Source: Thermodesulfobacteriota bacterium
GTDB lineage: Bacteria > Desulfobacterota_D > UBA1144 > Nemesobacterales > CSP1-2
Reading direction: 5' to 3'
DNA length: 41,648 nucleotides
Assembly (NCBI GenBank): GCA_035559815.1
Contig: DATMAT010000070.1
Coordinates: 1-41,648 of the forward strand
Every line of letters starts with the position of its first letter. Position 1 is the first letter of the stretch. Both the position numbers and the translations under genes were made by a program. A model generated the notes under the pieces. That model was not told the DNA's origin. It searched no databases and saw nothing but the letters and a program-made list of their open reading frames with translations. Positions 15,836-24,600 of the stretch are shown in pieces.

Positions 15836-16603
15836 ATGATGAAAATAGGCACTACTTCATACATATACCCTGATGAAATAATTCCTAATGTCAGGAAACT
15901 GGTAAATCTTGTTGACGACGTCGAGCTTGTTCTTTTTGAAGGGAAGGACTACTCTAATCTTCCAAGCGCGGAAGACATAAATACCTTGAAGAAGCTCTCT
16001 GGCCAATCGGGAATTACCTACACGGTCCATCTTCCCATAGACTTGGATATATGCTCTAAAGACGGTGATTTTAGAAACTTTTCCCTGAATCGAATGGCGG
16101 ACATAATGAAGCTGACCGCTCCTTTGAATCCGACCGGCTATATTGTTCATCTCCCCAGGAGGGAAGTGGAATCCGAGGAGATGTGGGTTTTGAGAACGGT
16201 GAGGTCTCTTTCCGAGCTCTTTATCCAGTTTGGAAATAGAGACATCTGTATAGAGAATTTGAGTTATCCAATCAAACACATACTTCCGATAGTGGAGGAA
16301 TTTGAGTTCAAGCTTTGTCTAGACATAAGCCATGCCCTCAAATGCTCGGATGATTGGGAGGAAATTCTTGATAACAACTTCAACACTATAAGGATGATTC
16401 ATTTCTATGGCCCGGAGATAGACGGGGATGGACACACCGGGATTCAGAGAGCGGAGAGGGGCTTTGTAAGGTCGGTCGTCAATAAAATCCTTTCTTCAAA
16501 TTTCGACGGCTTACTTACGCTTGAGGTTTTTGGAGTAGAGGATTTTTTTGAGTCGAAGAGAATTCTCGATGAGGAGATTTTGTCTTGGGAAAAAAGATTC
16601 TGA
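15836..16603 (+). CDS. cbiR: Cobamide-remodelling phosphodiesterase (CbiR-like TIM barrel)
   Basis: The 255-residue protein is a xylose isomerase-like/AP endonuclease 2 TIM barrel: MKIGTTSYIYPDE at strand 1, TVHLPIDLD, YIVHLPRR, ICIENLSYP, LCLDISHAL, RMIHFYGP and LLTLEVFG, with the His/Glu/Asp residues that line a metal site. Placed between cobS and cobU, it matches CbiR, described from Akkermansia muciniphila, which hydrolyses the nucleotide loop of cobamides so that a preferred lower ligand can be installed. Assignment rests on fold plus context. ATG is doubled (15836 and 15839). The gene overlaps cobU by 19 bases, supporting coupled translation. Confidence 0.78.
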   Translation: MMKIGTTSYIYPDEIIPNVRKLVNLVDDVELVLFEGKDYSNLPSAEDINTLKKLSGQSGITYTVHLPIDLDICSKDGDFRNFSLNRMADIMKLTAPLNPTGYIVHLPRREVESEEMWVLRTVRSLSELFIQFGNRDICIENLSYPIKHILPIVEEFEFKLCLDISHALKCSDDWEEILDNNFNTIRMIHFYGPEIDGDGHTGIQRAERGFVRSVVNKILSSNFDGLLTLEVFGVEDFFESKRILDEEILSWEKRF

Positions 16604-17097
16604 TCACGGGCGGGATAAAGAGCGGGAAGAGCCGGGTTGCCCTTAAACTTGCCAGAGAGACGGGAAATGGAGAGAAAATCTTCATCGCCACGGCGCGCCC
16701 GATTGATGAGGGTATGGAGAAAAAGATAGAAAAGCACAAAGAAGAACGGGGGAGTGATTTTAGGACGATAGAAGCTCCAATTCATCTCGGAAATGCCCTC
16801 AGTGAAGTAAGACATTCAACAGCGGTCATAGATTGCCTTACCCTCTGGCTCTCTAATCTCTTCTTTGAATTAAAGGAAGAGGAAAAATTACGAGAGACGG
16901 ATAGTTTTATCGAGGCATTGAATAACTTCGACGGTAAGGCAATAGTTGTAACTAACGAAGTAGGCTGGGGGATTATTCCTGCGGATGAGATCTCAAGGCG
17001 CTATCAATCAGAACTGGGAAGCCTGAATCAAGCGGTAGCGAAAATATGCGATGAAGTGTATTTGTTGATTTCGGGCCTACCACTCAGAGTCAAGTAG
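16585..17097 (+). CDS. cobU: Adenosylcobinamide kinase / cobinamide-phosphate guanylyltransferase
   Basis: CobU phosphorylates adenosylcobinamide and then transfers GMP to give adenosylcobinamide-GDP, the substrate of CobS. The 170 residues begin with a P-loop GGIKSGKS (9-16), followed by IATARPIDEGME and KHKEERG, whose His corresponds to the guanylylated histidine, and CLTLWLSNL plus VTNEVGWGI. The typical C-terminus GLPLRVK is present. The start is TTG 16585, inside the end of cbiR, preceded by GAGGAG (16571-16576) with 8-base spacing; no ATG fits the P-loop. Confidence 0.92.
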   Translation: MGKKILITGGIKSGKSRVALKLARETGNGEKIFIATARPIDEGMEKKIEKHKEERGSDFRTIEAPIHLGNALSEVRHSTAVIDCLTLWLSNLFFELKEEEKLRETDSFIEALNNFDGKAIVVTNEVGWGIIPADEISRRYQSELGSLNQAVAKICDEVYLLISGLPLRVK

Positions 17098-17132
17098 AGT
17101 TAAGCCACTAATTAAAACGAATCAACTCTACT
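17093..17132 (+). terminator. Inverted repeat after cobU
   Basis: AGTAGAGTT (17093-17101) and AACTCTACT (17124-17132) are perfect 9-bp inverted arms with a 22-base loop, beginning within the cobU stop codon. It could end the cobS-cbiR-cobU transcript, though no T run follows. The GTAGAG/CTCTAC ends recall the palindrome family at 36029. Confidence 0.4.
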
Positions 17133-17191
17133 AAAAAGCGGGATGCAAGTAAAAATTTCTCCAATCCTACATCGTGCATCTTACATCTTAT

Positions 17192-17226
17192 TATTCGTGC
17201 AAATATGTGTTTATTCGTGGCTAAAT
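17192..17226 (+). repeat. ATTCGTGGCTAA repeat, copy 2
   Basis: TATTCGTGCAAATATGTG followed by TTTATTCGTGGCTAAAT, adjacent to the cobT stop codon. It matches the copies at 15794 and 32141. Confidence 0.65.
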
Positions 17227-17227
17227 A

Positions 17228-18289
17228 TTATTTGGGTTTGTTTCTCGATACCCCTGCCTCCTCAAACGTAGCCATTTCGTTATAGGCCTTTACCCCGGCT
17301 TCGATTATGAACATTCCGAGCACGGCGCCGGTGCCTTCTCCGAGGCGCATGTTGAGGTCGAGTATGGGTTCTACCCCGAGCTTTTGTAGTATGAGGCCGT
17401 GCCCCCCCTCGGCGCTTTTATGGGAGAAGAAAATATAATTTTTTACTTCAGGGCAAAGGGTAATGGCCACGGTAGCACCTGCAGTTGCTACAAACCCGTC
17501 AACCACAACCGGGACTCTCTTTGAAGCTCCGCCGAGGATTACCCCAGCAATTCCGCCGATTTCAAACCCTCCCACCTTGGCCAAAATATCGACTGGGAAA
17601 TCAGGGTCGGAGTTGTATAATGCCAGCGCCTTTTTTACTACCTCTACTTTGTGTTTCCAGGTTTCATCGTTTATGCCCGTGCCGTATCCTACTACTTCTT
17701 CTGGGTCGAGCCCGGTTAAAGCGCAGATGACCGCCGCAGATGGGGTTGTATTTCCTATCCCCATATCTCCGGCGGCGAGAAAATTGTATTTTTTCTCGAC
17801 GGCATCAATGACCAGCCCTATTCCCAATTCAATAGACATTATTGCTTCGCCCATCGTCATTGCCGGCTCCCTGGCCAGGTTTCTTGTACCGTTGTTTATC
17901 TTCCTGGTTATCAGGCCGTCTGTTTTCTCGAAGTACCAATCCACTCCCATATCTACCACAAAGACGTCCACCCCGGCGTGCCTGGCCAGAGCGTTTATAC
18001 CGGCGCCTCCGCTAAGAAAGTTATATACCATCTCCTTTGTTACTTTTCTGGGATAGGCTGAGACTCCTTCCTCTGCCACTCCGTGGTCGCAGGCCAGGAC
18101 GAATACTGCTTTTTTATCCAAGCTCGGTTTTGTGTCCTCGGTAATAGCGACGACACGCTTTGCAAACTCCTCCAGTGCTCCCAGGCTTCCTTTTGGCTTG
18201 GTGAGGTTATCCAGGCGTGCGGAAGCATGGGCGATGTATCGGGGATCAAGCGGTTTAATCGATTCCATAACCCGGTGAAGTAAGCTCAT
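17228..18289 (-). CDS. cobT: Nicotinate-nucleotide--dimethylbenzimidazole phosphoribosyltransferase
   Basis: CobT makes alpha-ribazole phosphate from nicotinate mononucleotide and a lower-ligand base, the other substrate branch for CobS. The 353 residues match the family length. The signatures are GSLGALEEFA (about 34-43), ACDHGVAEEGVSAYP, AAGDMGIGNTTPSAA and the catalytic Glu of LGEGTGA (about E318). It lies on the opposite strand to cobS-cbiR-cobU and converges on cobU. It starts one base after the queE stop codon, with AGGAG in the end of queE as ribosome binding site, so it is cotranscribed with queE. Confidence 0.94.
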   Translation of the reverse strand: MSLLHRVMESIKPLDPRYIAHASARLDNLTKPKGSLGALEEFAKRVVAITEDTKPSLDKKAVFVLACDHGVAEEGVSAYPRKVTKEMVYNFLSGGAGINALARHAGVDVFVVDMGVDWYFEKTDGLITRKINNGTRNLAREPAMTMGEAIMSIELGIGLVIDAVEKKYNFLAAGDMGIGNTTPSAAVICALTGLDPEEVVGYGTGINDETWKHKVEVVKKALALYNSDPDFPVDILAKVGGFEIGGIAGVILGGASKRVPVVVDGFVATAGATVAITLCPEVKNYIFFSHKSAEGGHGLILQKLGVEPILDLNMRLGEGTGAVLGMFIIEAGVKAYNEMATFEEAGVSRNKPK

Positions 18290-18290
18290 C

Positions 18291-18932
18291 TTAAACTCCT
18301 CTTATTTCACCCCAGATAATCTTGTGAAGCTGGGGAAGAACCCTTACCTTTTCTAATCCGTCTTCTAGCACCCGCTCCGTCAGCCATTTAAGGTTCGTTC
18401 CATAGACCGGTTGAAAGATTATGTTTGCATTTATTTGATATCTGCCTAGAATTTCCTTTGCGTATTCATAGTCCACTTCGTCTTCAATAACGAATTTAAG
18501 TTGATCCTGGGGACGAAGTTTCTCAAAAAGGGGAAGTTCCATCTTTTTCTGCATTCCCGAGCTGGGACATTTACAGTCCATGCTTATCCGGCAGCTTTCG
18601 GTCCAGAAAACCGGAGGAGGGTCTTTATGGCCGCTGGTCTCGAGCACTATCGAGTACCCATCTCCTATTAAATCTTTGGCCAGAGCCTCCACCTCTTTTC
18701 TTTGGATAAGCGGCTCGCCGCCGGTGATACAAACCCTTTTACATTCGAATTTCTCTATCTCGCCTTTTACCTCATCTATGGTCATGTCTTTGAAATCCCT
18801 GCCCTCGACGGCATACATCGAATCGCACCATGTACACCGGAGGTCGCAGGCGAATAGGCGGACAAAGATAGTGGGTAGCCCGATCTCGACGCCTTCACCC
18901 TGTATGGAAAAGAATATCTCGCTTATTTTCAT
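18291..18932 (-). CDS. queE: 7-carboxy-7-deazaguanine synthase (radical SAM)
   Basis: QueE converts 6-carboxytetrahydropterin to 7-carboxy-7-deazaguanine in queuosine/preQ0 synthesis. The protein (213 residues from ATG 18932) opens with MKISEIFFSIQGEG, the family hallmark, followed by the radical SAM cluster motif C29-X3-C33-X2-C36 (CDLRCTWC) and TGGEPL. A longer frame begins at GTG 18959, but those nine codons derive from a palindromic repeat, so ATG 18932 is preferred. It is followed directly by cobT. The upstream queC lies on the same strand across a 139-base gap that holds two palindromes. Confidence 0.93.
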   Translation of the reverse strand: MKISEIFFSIQGEGVEIGLPTIFVRLFACDLRCTWCDSMYAVEGRDFKDMTIDEVKGEIEKFECKRVCITGGEPLIQRKEVEALAKDLIGDGYSIVLETSGHKDPPPVFWTESCRISMDCKCPSSGMQKKMELPLFEKLRPQDQLKFVIEDEVDYEYAKEILGRYQINANIIFQPVYGTNLKWLTERVLEDGLEKVRVLPQLHKIIWGEIRGV

Positions 18933-18953
18933 CTCTGTTGTTCTATCTTGGTA

Positions 18954-18973
18954 GGACACGGCATGCCGTGTCC
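18954..18973. repeat. Palindromic element between queC and queE (first)
   Basis: GGACACGGCATGCCGTGTCC is a perfect 20-bp palindrome framed by GTA on the left and CTAC on the right. It overlaps the alternative GTG start of queE. Confidence 0.85.
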
Positions 18974-19001
18974 CTACATGATAAAATTCTCCTAACTTTG
19001 C

Positions 19002-19025
19002 AGGAGTTCAACATGTTGAACTCCT
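19002..19025. repeat. Palindromic element between queC and queE (second)
   Basis: A perfect 24-bp palindrome whose left arm is AGGAGTTCAACA and right arm TGTTGAACTCCT, followed by AC. Its core differs from the neighbouring palindrome at 18954, but the AGGA...TCCTAC frame is alike. Confidence 0.85.
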
Positions 19026-19071
19026 ACTTTTGGTTATTTATGGTGATCTGCTTTTAATAAGCCTATTCAAG

Positions 19072-19746
19072 TCAACTTTCGTACTCCGTTGGGTCTAAAA
19101 CGCCTGCCCCCTGAAAAGCCCTTTTTCTCTCCCGGCAGGAACTGCAGACGCCGCAGTGTATTTCCCTTCCTTTGTAGCAAGACCAGGTATCCCCGTATGG
19201 AACGCCCAGCTCTGCCCCCAATTTGACTATTTGCGATTTATCCAGGTCCACGAAAGGAGCAGAAATAACCAAATGCGGGTTGTCGTTGCCGAGTTGTTCT
19301 GCTCTCTCAAATGCTTCTACAAATTCACCCCTGCAGTCAGGATATACTCCCCTATCCGAGTGATGCGCTCCGAAGAAAACTTGTTCTGCGTTGATACTCA
19401 CTGCATAGCCTATGGCTATGGATAGAAAGATTGAGTTTCTGTTTGGCACTATGGTTGTCTTCAAAGTTTCATAATGTTCTGCCGTCTCCGGGACTTCCGG
19501 GACCTCTATTTTAGAATCGGTCAGGGCGGAGCCGGATAGAATTTCTTTTAGTGCAGAGAGGTCTATGACCTTGTGGGGGATATCAATCCCTCTGCAAATT
19601 TTCTTGGCGGAGTCGATTTCCCTTTCATGCTTTTGTCCGTAAATAAACGTGAGTGCATACACTTCGTAGTTCTCTTTGACTGCTTTGTAAAGCAGGGTTG
19701 AACTATCTACTCCACCCGAGGCAATGACAACCGCTTTTTTTTTCAT
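19072..19746 (-). CDS. queC: 7-cyano-7-deazaguanine (preQ0) synthase
   Basis: QueC converts 7-carboxy-7-deazaguanine to preQ0 using ATP and ammonia. The protein (224 residues from ATG 19746) opens with the PP-loop SGGVDSS (10-16), has VPNRNSIFLSIA and FFGAHHSDRGVYPDCR, and near its end the zinc ligands C-X7-C-X2-C-X2-C within SCYKGREIHCGVCSSC. A TTG at 19764 would add six residues but has no ribosome binding site. queD (the 6-carboxytetrahydropterin synthase) is not in the window. It reads toward queE, so the two may share a transcript despite the palindromes between them. Confidence 0.93.
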   Translation of the reverse strand: MKKKAVVIASGGVDSSTLLYKAVKENYEVYALTFIYGQKHEREIDSAKKICRGIDIPHKVIDLSALKEILSGSALTDSKIEVPEVPETAEHYETLKTTIVPNRNSIFLSIAIGYAVSINAEQVFFGAHHSDRGVYPDCRGEFVEAFERAEQLGNDNPHLVISAPFVDLDKSQIVKLGAELGVPYGDTWSCYKGREIHCGVCSSCRERKRAFQGAGVLDPTEYES

Positions 19747-19861
19747 GTGTCTGTTATTACTCAATAGTAAATAATATCTACTTGGATCTTTTGATAACGG
19801 CAGTTCGAATATATGAACACTGTAATTCCCACCCCCCCTATGCGGGGGAAGCCTGTCCTGA

Positions 19862-19896
19862 CCCCCACCTTAATCCTCCCCCACAAGGGGGGAGGA
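19862..19896. repeat. C-rich hairpin repeat, copy 2
   Basis: CCCCCACCTTAATCCTCCCC, then CACAA and GGGGGGAGGA. Second copy of the hairpin at 8413-8450. It lies in the gap between queC and the FTR1 gene and could terminate transcription of either. Confidence 0.65.
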
Positions 19897-19991
19897 ATCT
19901 CTTGCTCTGTAAAACTCAAATTGAGATTTAGATTATTAATAATAAATGTTTAAGGGTGGCTAAACAAGGTGAGAAAGGCATTAACCTTCTC

Positions 19992-22256
19992 TCAATTAAT
20001 AAGGGGTTTCTTGTCCATTACCGGGGGCTTATCTTCTTTCTCGCTGTTTTTGGAGACCGTATCGTAAAAGTCTCCCAGCTTGTTTTCCAACTCGTCTACG
20101 TATCTGATTACGTCCTGAATCTGCCGGTCTAACTCCTCGGCCTCGAGGTTTATCTCCTCGCATCTTTTCCACTCTATAATATGTCCTTTTATGTGCTCGA
20201 AAGCCTCATGCATGGATTTCATATCGTCCGCTATGCGGGACACACTGACAGCAATTTCCTTTTTCTCTCTCTCCTGCTTTATTAAGCTCGTCCACAGAAT
20301 AGCCGCGATAAACGCCAGAAGCAGTATCCCCTGGGGTATGGTTGTCTCTAGCGTGGGGTAAATTCCAAGAAGGTCTATCTGTGGGATAAAATCAAGCGGG
20401 GTTATCCCCACCAGGCCTGCCTCCTGAAATTCCCTTATGCCCTTGCCCATTAGCACGAAAGAAAGAAAATAAAGGAAAAAGCTGGTTATGCTGAAAAAGT
20501 ATTTTAGGGGGATGCGGAGACCGAGTTTAAAGATCACCACCACCAGACCCAGGAGCAAAACCAGACCGGCAATAAACCCCCATATTACTGCACCTTGGGA
20601 GTTCTCGGCCTGCAGCCATAGCGCTTGATAAAACAGCACTGTCTCGAAAGCCTCTCTATACACGGCGAAAAAGGAGACGCTGGCCAGTGCAAAAACGTTC
20701 TTCTTGGTGAGAGCCTTCTTTACCTTGCCCTGGATATACTCCTTCCATTTTTTGACCTCGATCTTGGTGATGAGCCAGTAACTAACGTAAAAAAGCACCA
20801 CTGCGGCAATTAGGGATGTTACACCCTCGATGATCTCCCTTTGTGCCCCGCTTATGGATATGACCGTCTGGGCCAGGACCCAGGTGATGAGGCCGGCGAC
20901 GATTGCCAGTATCCACCCGAGGTGAACGTATTTGATGGCACTTCCGGCGCCGGTTGCGGTAAGGAAGGCTATCACCGCAGCTACTATCAAGACCGCCTCC
21001 AAACCCTCGCGCACGATGATGGAGAATGAATTTACGAACGAAAAGGCCTTACCGATGGGCTTTCCGTTTTCGAGAATAAGAGCGGCCCGGTTAAGGTTGT
21101 TATTTATTTCTCCATAAATCGCTTTTACTTCTTCGGATTCGCTTTCAGCCTTAATTGCTCCCCTTAGTTCGGTAAATTTTGCTTCGATTTCGCTGGTGAG
21201 CTTGCTATCCTTAAGCGCCAGCTTTGATTCCACTCTCTCGAACCCTTCTAGGTAAGCGTCGAGCGCTTTTGTGTATGCATCTTTGCTTTTTCCTTCATCG
21301 TAGAGCGCCTCTGACTCTCTTAGTAAATTGGTAGTTACTGCTAATGGATTCTCTCTTTCGATTTCGGTTTCAATCGTTCCTCGTCTCAGGAAAGCTACGA
21401 CCTTTGATATATCGTTATCTTCTAAATAAGGGCTTATTTGGTTCATTATTTCCTGATTGGATAGTGTAGCAAGGTCTTTTAAGTTATTTATATCCCCTGG
21501 CACATCAGTTGCCCTTAGTATTTTTTTTCCTTCCTCGCTTGCGTTCTGGTCGAAGCTGAGCGAAAGCACGTAGAAAGCTATGTTCCACTTTTCGTCCTCT
21601 GATAATTTCGGGAATGAGGGCATAGCCGTTCCCTCTATGCCAAAGCTCATGGTGTTATACACCTTGAATGGAGAAAGCCCTCCGGTAGTACCGCCGTCGG
21701 TAAAGTTTGTGGGAGGAGGGGTAAGGTTAGAGGCCATAGGTCCATTTCCTGCGCCTAAAACTCCATGGCACTGGGCACAGTTCCCCTCGTATAAATCCTT
21801 TCCTACCTGGAATGACGGATGACTCTTGGGATAGGTTATTATCCCGTAGGCGGATATAAGGCTAGCTTTTATTTCTTTGGAGATAGATTCAACCTCGTTG
21901 ACCGAGGACTTGTTCTCAATCTTTCGCCTAAGCTCGACCAGGTTCGATTCAATCCCCGCTTTATCCCCGCCAGAGGACTTTAGGTCTCCGAAAAGATTGA
22001 GGGCCTCGGAGGAGAAATCGAGCATCTCGGCGTATTCTTCCTCACTGGTGGTGATTCCGTCCCGGACAGCGTTCTTGTAGTCTCCGCCAATGTAGTCCAC
22101 AAGAGAGAGTATTCTTTTTGCTTCTTCCGATGCGTGAGAAGGGATGCCAGGGAGAATAAGGAGAAGAATCGTCGTCAGTATACTCAGGAGGACAAGGGAG
22201 CGAGTACTGTCGTGTCGGCGAGGCCTGGTTAATAAGCTATTAAAACATACATGCAT
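19992..22256 (-). CDS. Cytochrome c-FTR1 family iron permease
   Basis: From ATG 22256 the protein has 754 residues. After a signal peptide (LLSILTTILLLILPGIPSHA) comes a helical region, then a cytochrome c domain with CAQCH (160-164) and the axial-Met segment GTAMPSFPKLSEDE. A second helical stretch follows, then a seven-helix FTR1/EfeU permease with two iron motifs, REGLE (416-420) and REAFE (534-538), and a C-terminal coiled coil. FTR1 permeases take up ferric iron after ferrous oxidation; a fused periplasmic cytochrome c is a plausible electron acceptor, which is inference. The frame is open to 22382, but those codons lack the look of a signal peptide start; ATG 22337 is an alternative. 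No EfeO or EfeB gene is adjacent. Confidence 0.85.
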   Translation of the reverse strand: MHVCFNSLLTRPRRHDSTRSLVLLSILTTILLLILPGIPSHASEEAKRILSLVDYIGGDYKNAVRDGITTSEEEYAEMLDFSSEALNLFGDLKSSGGDKAGIESNLVELRRKIENKSSVNEVESISKEIKASLISAYGIITYPKSHPSFQVGKDLYEGNCAQCHGVLGAGNGPMASNLTPPPTNFTDGGTTGGLSPFKVYNTMSFGIEGTAMPSFPKLSEDEKWNIAFYVLSLSFDQNASEEGKKILRATDVPGDINNLKDLATLSNQEIMNQISPYLEDNDISKVVAFLRRGTIETEIERENPLAVTTNLLRESEALYDEGKSKDAYTKALDAYLEGFERVESKLALKDSKLTSEIEAKFTELRGAIKAESESEEVKAIYGEINNNLNRAALILENGKPIGKAFSFVNSFSIIVREGLEAVLIVAAVIAFLTATGAGSAIKYVHLGWILAIVAGLITWVLAQTVISISGAQREIIEGVTSLIAAVVLFYVSYWLITKIEVKKWKEYIQGKVKKALTKKNVFALASVSFFAVYREAFETVLFYQALWLQAENSQGAVIWGFIAGLVLLLGLVVVIFKLGLRIPLKYFFSITSFFLYFLSFVLMGKGIREFQEAGLVGITPLDFIPQIDLLGIYPTLETTIPQGILLLAFIAAILWTSLIKQEREKKEIAVSVSRIADDMKSMHEAFEHIKGHIIEWKRCEEINLEAEELDRQIQDVIRYVDELENKLGDFYDTVSKNSEKEDKPPVMDKKPLIN

Positions 22257-22423
22257 CTTATTTCGGCAGTGTTCCTGAAAGCAAAAGGGAAATTGAAATT
22301 TATTTTCAATAATGAATAGTTTTTTGAAGGTTACCATGAGTATACGGGGTGTCAAGGAATGTTGCCTATGCTGGTAAATCAATTTGCCATGATTTCGGTG
22401 GCGCTGTAAAATCTTTCCAAATT

Positions 22424-22876
22424 ATGAGACTTCCAAAGCCAATGCTGCATGATATGAGACCAGAAGACCTCGATGAGGTTATGGCAATAGAGCAATTATG
22501 CTTTCCCACACCGTGGCCCCGGCAGATATTTGAGATGGAGCTAAAATCCAAGCGTTCTTTTAAGTGCGTTTCCAGGATTGGCGGTGTGGTTGCTGGGTAT
22601 ATAATTGGATGGATGATACATGATGAGGGACACATACTTAACGTCGCCGTTCATCCAGATTTTAGGAGGATGGGCATAGGCGACAGCCTGATGAGGGAGT
22701 GCCTTGACCATTTTTCAGAGAAGGGGGCAAAGTACGCCATATTGGAGGTCAGGCACACTAACACCGGGGCGCAAAAACTATACGAAAAATTGGGTTTTAA
22801 ACCCATAGGTATAAGACGAGGATACTACAGTGATACCGGAGAAGACGCTATAGTGATGATGCTTAGCATGAAATAA
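22424..22876 (+). CDS. rimI: RimI-like ribosomal protein S18 alanine N-acetyltransferase
   Basis: The protein is a single GNAT domain of 150 residues from ATG 22424 (the frame opens at 22349, but the extra codons look non-coding). It shows CFPTPWPRQIFEMEL, typical of RimI, the acetyl-CoA loop FRRMGIGDSLM, the catalytic-Glu strand AILEVRHTNTGAQKLYEKLGF and GIRRGYYSDTGEDAIVM. RimI acetylates the N-terminus of ribosomal protein S18. The usual neighbour tsaB is absent. It is divergent from the FTR1 gene and convergent with the mutase gene. Confidence 0.87.
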   Translation: MRLPKPMLHDMRPEDLDEVMAIEQLCFPTPWPRQIFEMELKSKRSFKCVSRIGGVVAGYIIGWMIHDEGHILNVAVHPDFRRMGIGDSLMRECLDHFSEKGAKYAILEVRHTNTGAQKLYEKLGFKPIGIRRGYYSDTGEDAIVMMLSMK

Positions 22877-22887
22877 TATGGACGAAC

Positions 22888-22922
22888 GGCCGGGTCACCC
22901 CTGTGATTATCCGACCGCGGCC
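22888..22922 (+). terminator. Hairpin between rimI and the mutase gene
   Basis: GGCCGGGTC (22888-22896) can pair with GACCGCGGCC (22913-22922), leaving a 16-base loop and followed by TTGTTTCTT. It would act as a rimI terminator and overlaps the 3' end of the convergent mutase gene. Confidence 0.45.
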
Positions 22923-24556
22923 TTGTTTCTTCTTCCAAACCTTTCGTATACCCTCTCCAATGCCCTGGCCATCTCGCCTATGGTAGCATAATCCCTTACC
23001 GCCTCCACTATGAAGGGCATTAGGTTCTCACCGGCTCTTGCCGCTTCTTCCAGCCTCTTCAGGTCCGAGTTCACTCTATGGTTGTCTCTCTTATTTCTAA
23101 GCTCTTTGAGCCTTTCTCTTTTGATGGTTTCGATCTCCGGGTTAATTTTGAGAATTTCGACAGGCTCTCCATCGTTGTTCGTGAATTCATTCACCCCGAC
23201 GATAATGCGTTCTTTGTTTTCAACTTCAAGCTGATAGCGGTAGGAAGCATCCTCGATTTCCTGGTTGATGTAGCCGTCCTCGATACACTTTATCATCCCC
23301 CCCCTTCTATCTATGTCTTCTATATATTTAACCGCTTCCTCCTCTATCTTGTTGGTTAGGGCTTCGACGGCATAGGAACCGCCCAGCGGGTCTATCGTGT
23401 CTCCTGCACCGCTTTCGTATGCGATCACCTGTTGTGTGCGGAGGGCGATGGTAGCGGCCTCTTCAGACGGCAGTGCCAGGGCCTCGTCAAAAGAGTTGGT
23501 GTGAAGTGACTGCGTCCCGCCCAGTACCGCAGCGAGTGCTTGTATAGTTACCCTCATGATGTTGTTTCTTGGCTGTTGTGCGGTTAGGGTAACACCGGAG
23601 GTCTGAGAATGGAACCGGAGCATACAGGCCCGGTCATCTTTGGCCCCGAACCTTTCCTTCATAATTCTCGCCCATAGCCTTCTGGCTGCACGGAACTTTG
23701 CCACCTCTTCCAGAAAGTTATTATGAACGGCAAAGAAGAAGGAGACCCTCTCCGCTATTTTCTCGACGTCTAGTCCTCTTGCCCTTGCATTCTGTAAATA
23801 CACTATTGCGTCGGCTAGGGTAAATGCAACCTCCTGGACGGCGGTGGAGCCTGCTTCCCTCATATGGTAGCCGCTTACGCTGATTGGATTCCACTTGGGA
23901 ATGGAATTGCGGCAGTATTCCATGATATCAACGGTGATCTTTACCGACGGCTCGGGGGGAAATATGTATGTCCCCCGGGCGATAAATTCTTTGAGCAGGT
24001 CGTTCTGGACGGTTCCCTGGATTCTATCCGAGCTCACCCCCTGTTTTTCCGCTGCTACCATGTACATAGCCAGGAGCATAGAAGCCGTGGCGTTTATGGT
24101 CATGGAAGTGCTTACCTCTCCTAGCGGGATTCCGTCGAACAGAATCTCCATATCCTCGAGGGAATCTATAGCTACGCCAACCCTTCCTACCTCACCCTTG
24201 CTCATCGGCTGGTCTGAGTCGTATCCCATCTGGGTTGGAAGGTCAAAAGCGACGCTAAGCCCGGTTTGCCCTTGTTCCAGTAGATATTTGAATCTCTTGT
24301 TGGTCTCCTCCGCAGTGCCGAACCCAGCGTATTGACGCATGGTCCAGAATCTCCCGCGGTACATGGTGGGCTGGACGCCGCGGGTAAAGGGATATTCGCC
24401 GGGGTAGCCGATATCATTTTCATAGCTTACTTTCTCAACATCCTCGGGTGTGTAGAGTCTTTCAAGGGTTAAACCGGACGGGGTGGTGAATTTGTTTTTT
24501 CTCTCCCTCAGGTTTTTATTCATCCTTTTTTCCCAATCACTCTTTTTTATGGACAT
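22907..24556 (-). CDS. Methylmalonyl-CoA mutase, large (catalytic) subunit
   Basis: The 549-residue protein is the TIM-barrel catalytic subunit of an acyl-CoA mutase, interconverting methylmalonyl-CoA and succinyl-CoA with adenosylcobalamin. Signatures are [52 protein letters not shown] and [15 protein letters not shown]. The cobalamin-binding domain (DXHXXG) is absent, as in archaeal-type split mutases, so a separate small subunit must be encoded elsewhere. The length fits the split form. Related isobutyryl- or ethylmalonyl-CoA mutases cannot be excluded fully. Start ATG 24556 has GAGGAAAAGCGAG upstream. The cob genes 5-10 kb away would supply its cofactor. Confidence 0.9.
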   Translation of the reverse strand: MSIKKSDWEKRMNKNLRERKNKFTTPSGLTLERLYTPEDVEKVSYENDIGYPGEYPFTRGVQPTMYRGRFWTMRQYAGFGTAEETNKRFKYLLEQGQTGLSVAFDLPTQMGYDSDQPMSKGEVGRVGVAIDSLEDMEILFDGIPLGEVSTSMTINATASMLLAMYMVAAEKQGVSSDRIQGTVQNDLLKEFIARGTYIFPPEPSVKITVDIMEYCRNSIPKWNPISVSGYHMREAGSTAVQEVAFTLADAIVYLQNARARGLDVEKIAERVSFFFAVHNNFLEEVAKFRAARRLWARIMKERFGAKDDRACMLRFHSQTSGVTLTAQQPRNNIMRVTIQALAAVLGGTQSLHTNSFDEALALPSEEAATIALRTQQVIAYESGAGDTIDPLGGSYAVEALTNKIEEEAVKYIEDIDRRGGMIKCIEDGYINQEIEDASYRYQLEVENKERIIVGVNEFTNNDGEPVEILKINPEIETIKRERLKELRNKRDNHRVNSDLKRLEEAARAGENLMPFIVEAVRDYATIGEMARALERVYERFGRRNKAAVG

Positions 24557-24600
24557 CTCGCTTTTCCTCTAGGTCGAAGAATGCCGGTCTGAAAGCGAAT

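Noticed and set aside
18933-18959. N-terminal extension of QueE from GTG 18959
   Set aside because: The codons derive from a palindromic repeat and the family start MKISEIF fits ATG 18932.
22257-22382. 42-residue extension of the FTR1 protein
   Set aside because: Without it the protein begins with a plausible signal peptide; with it the hydrophobic segment is buried too far in. ATG 22337 remains possible.
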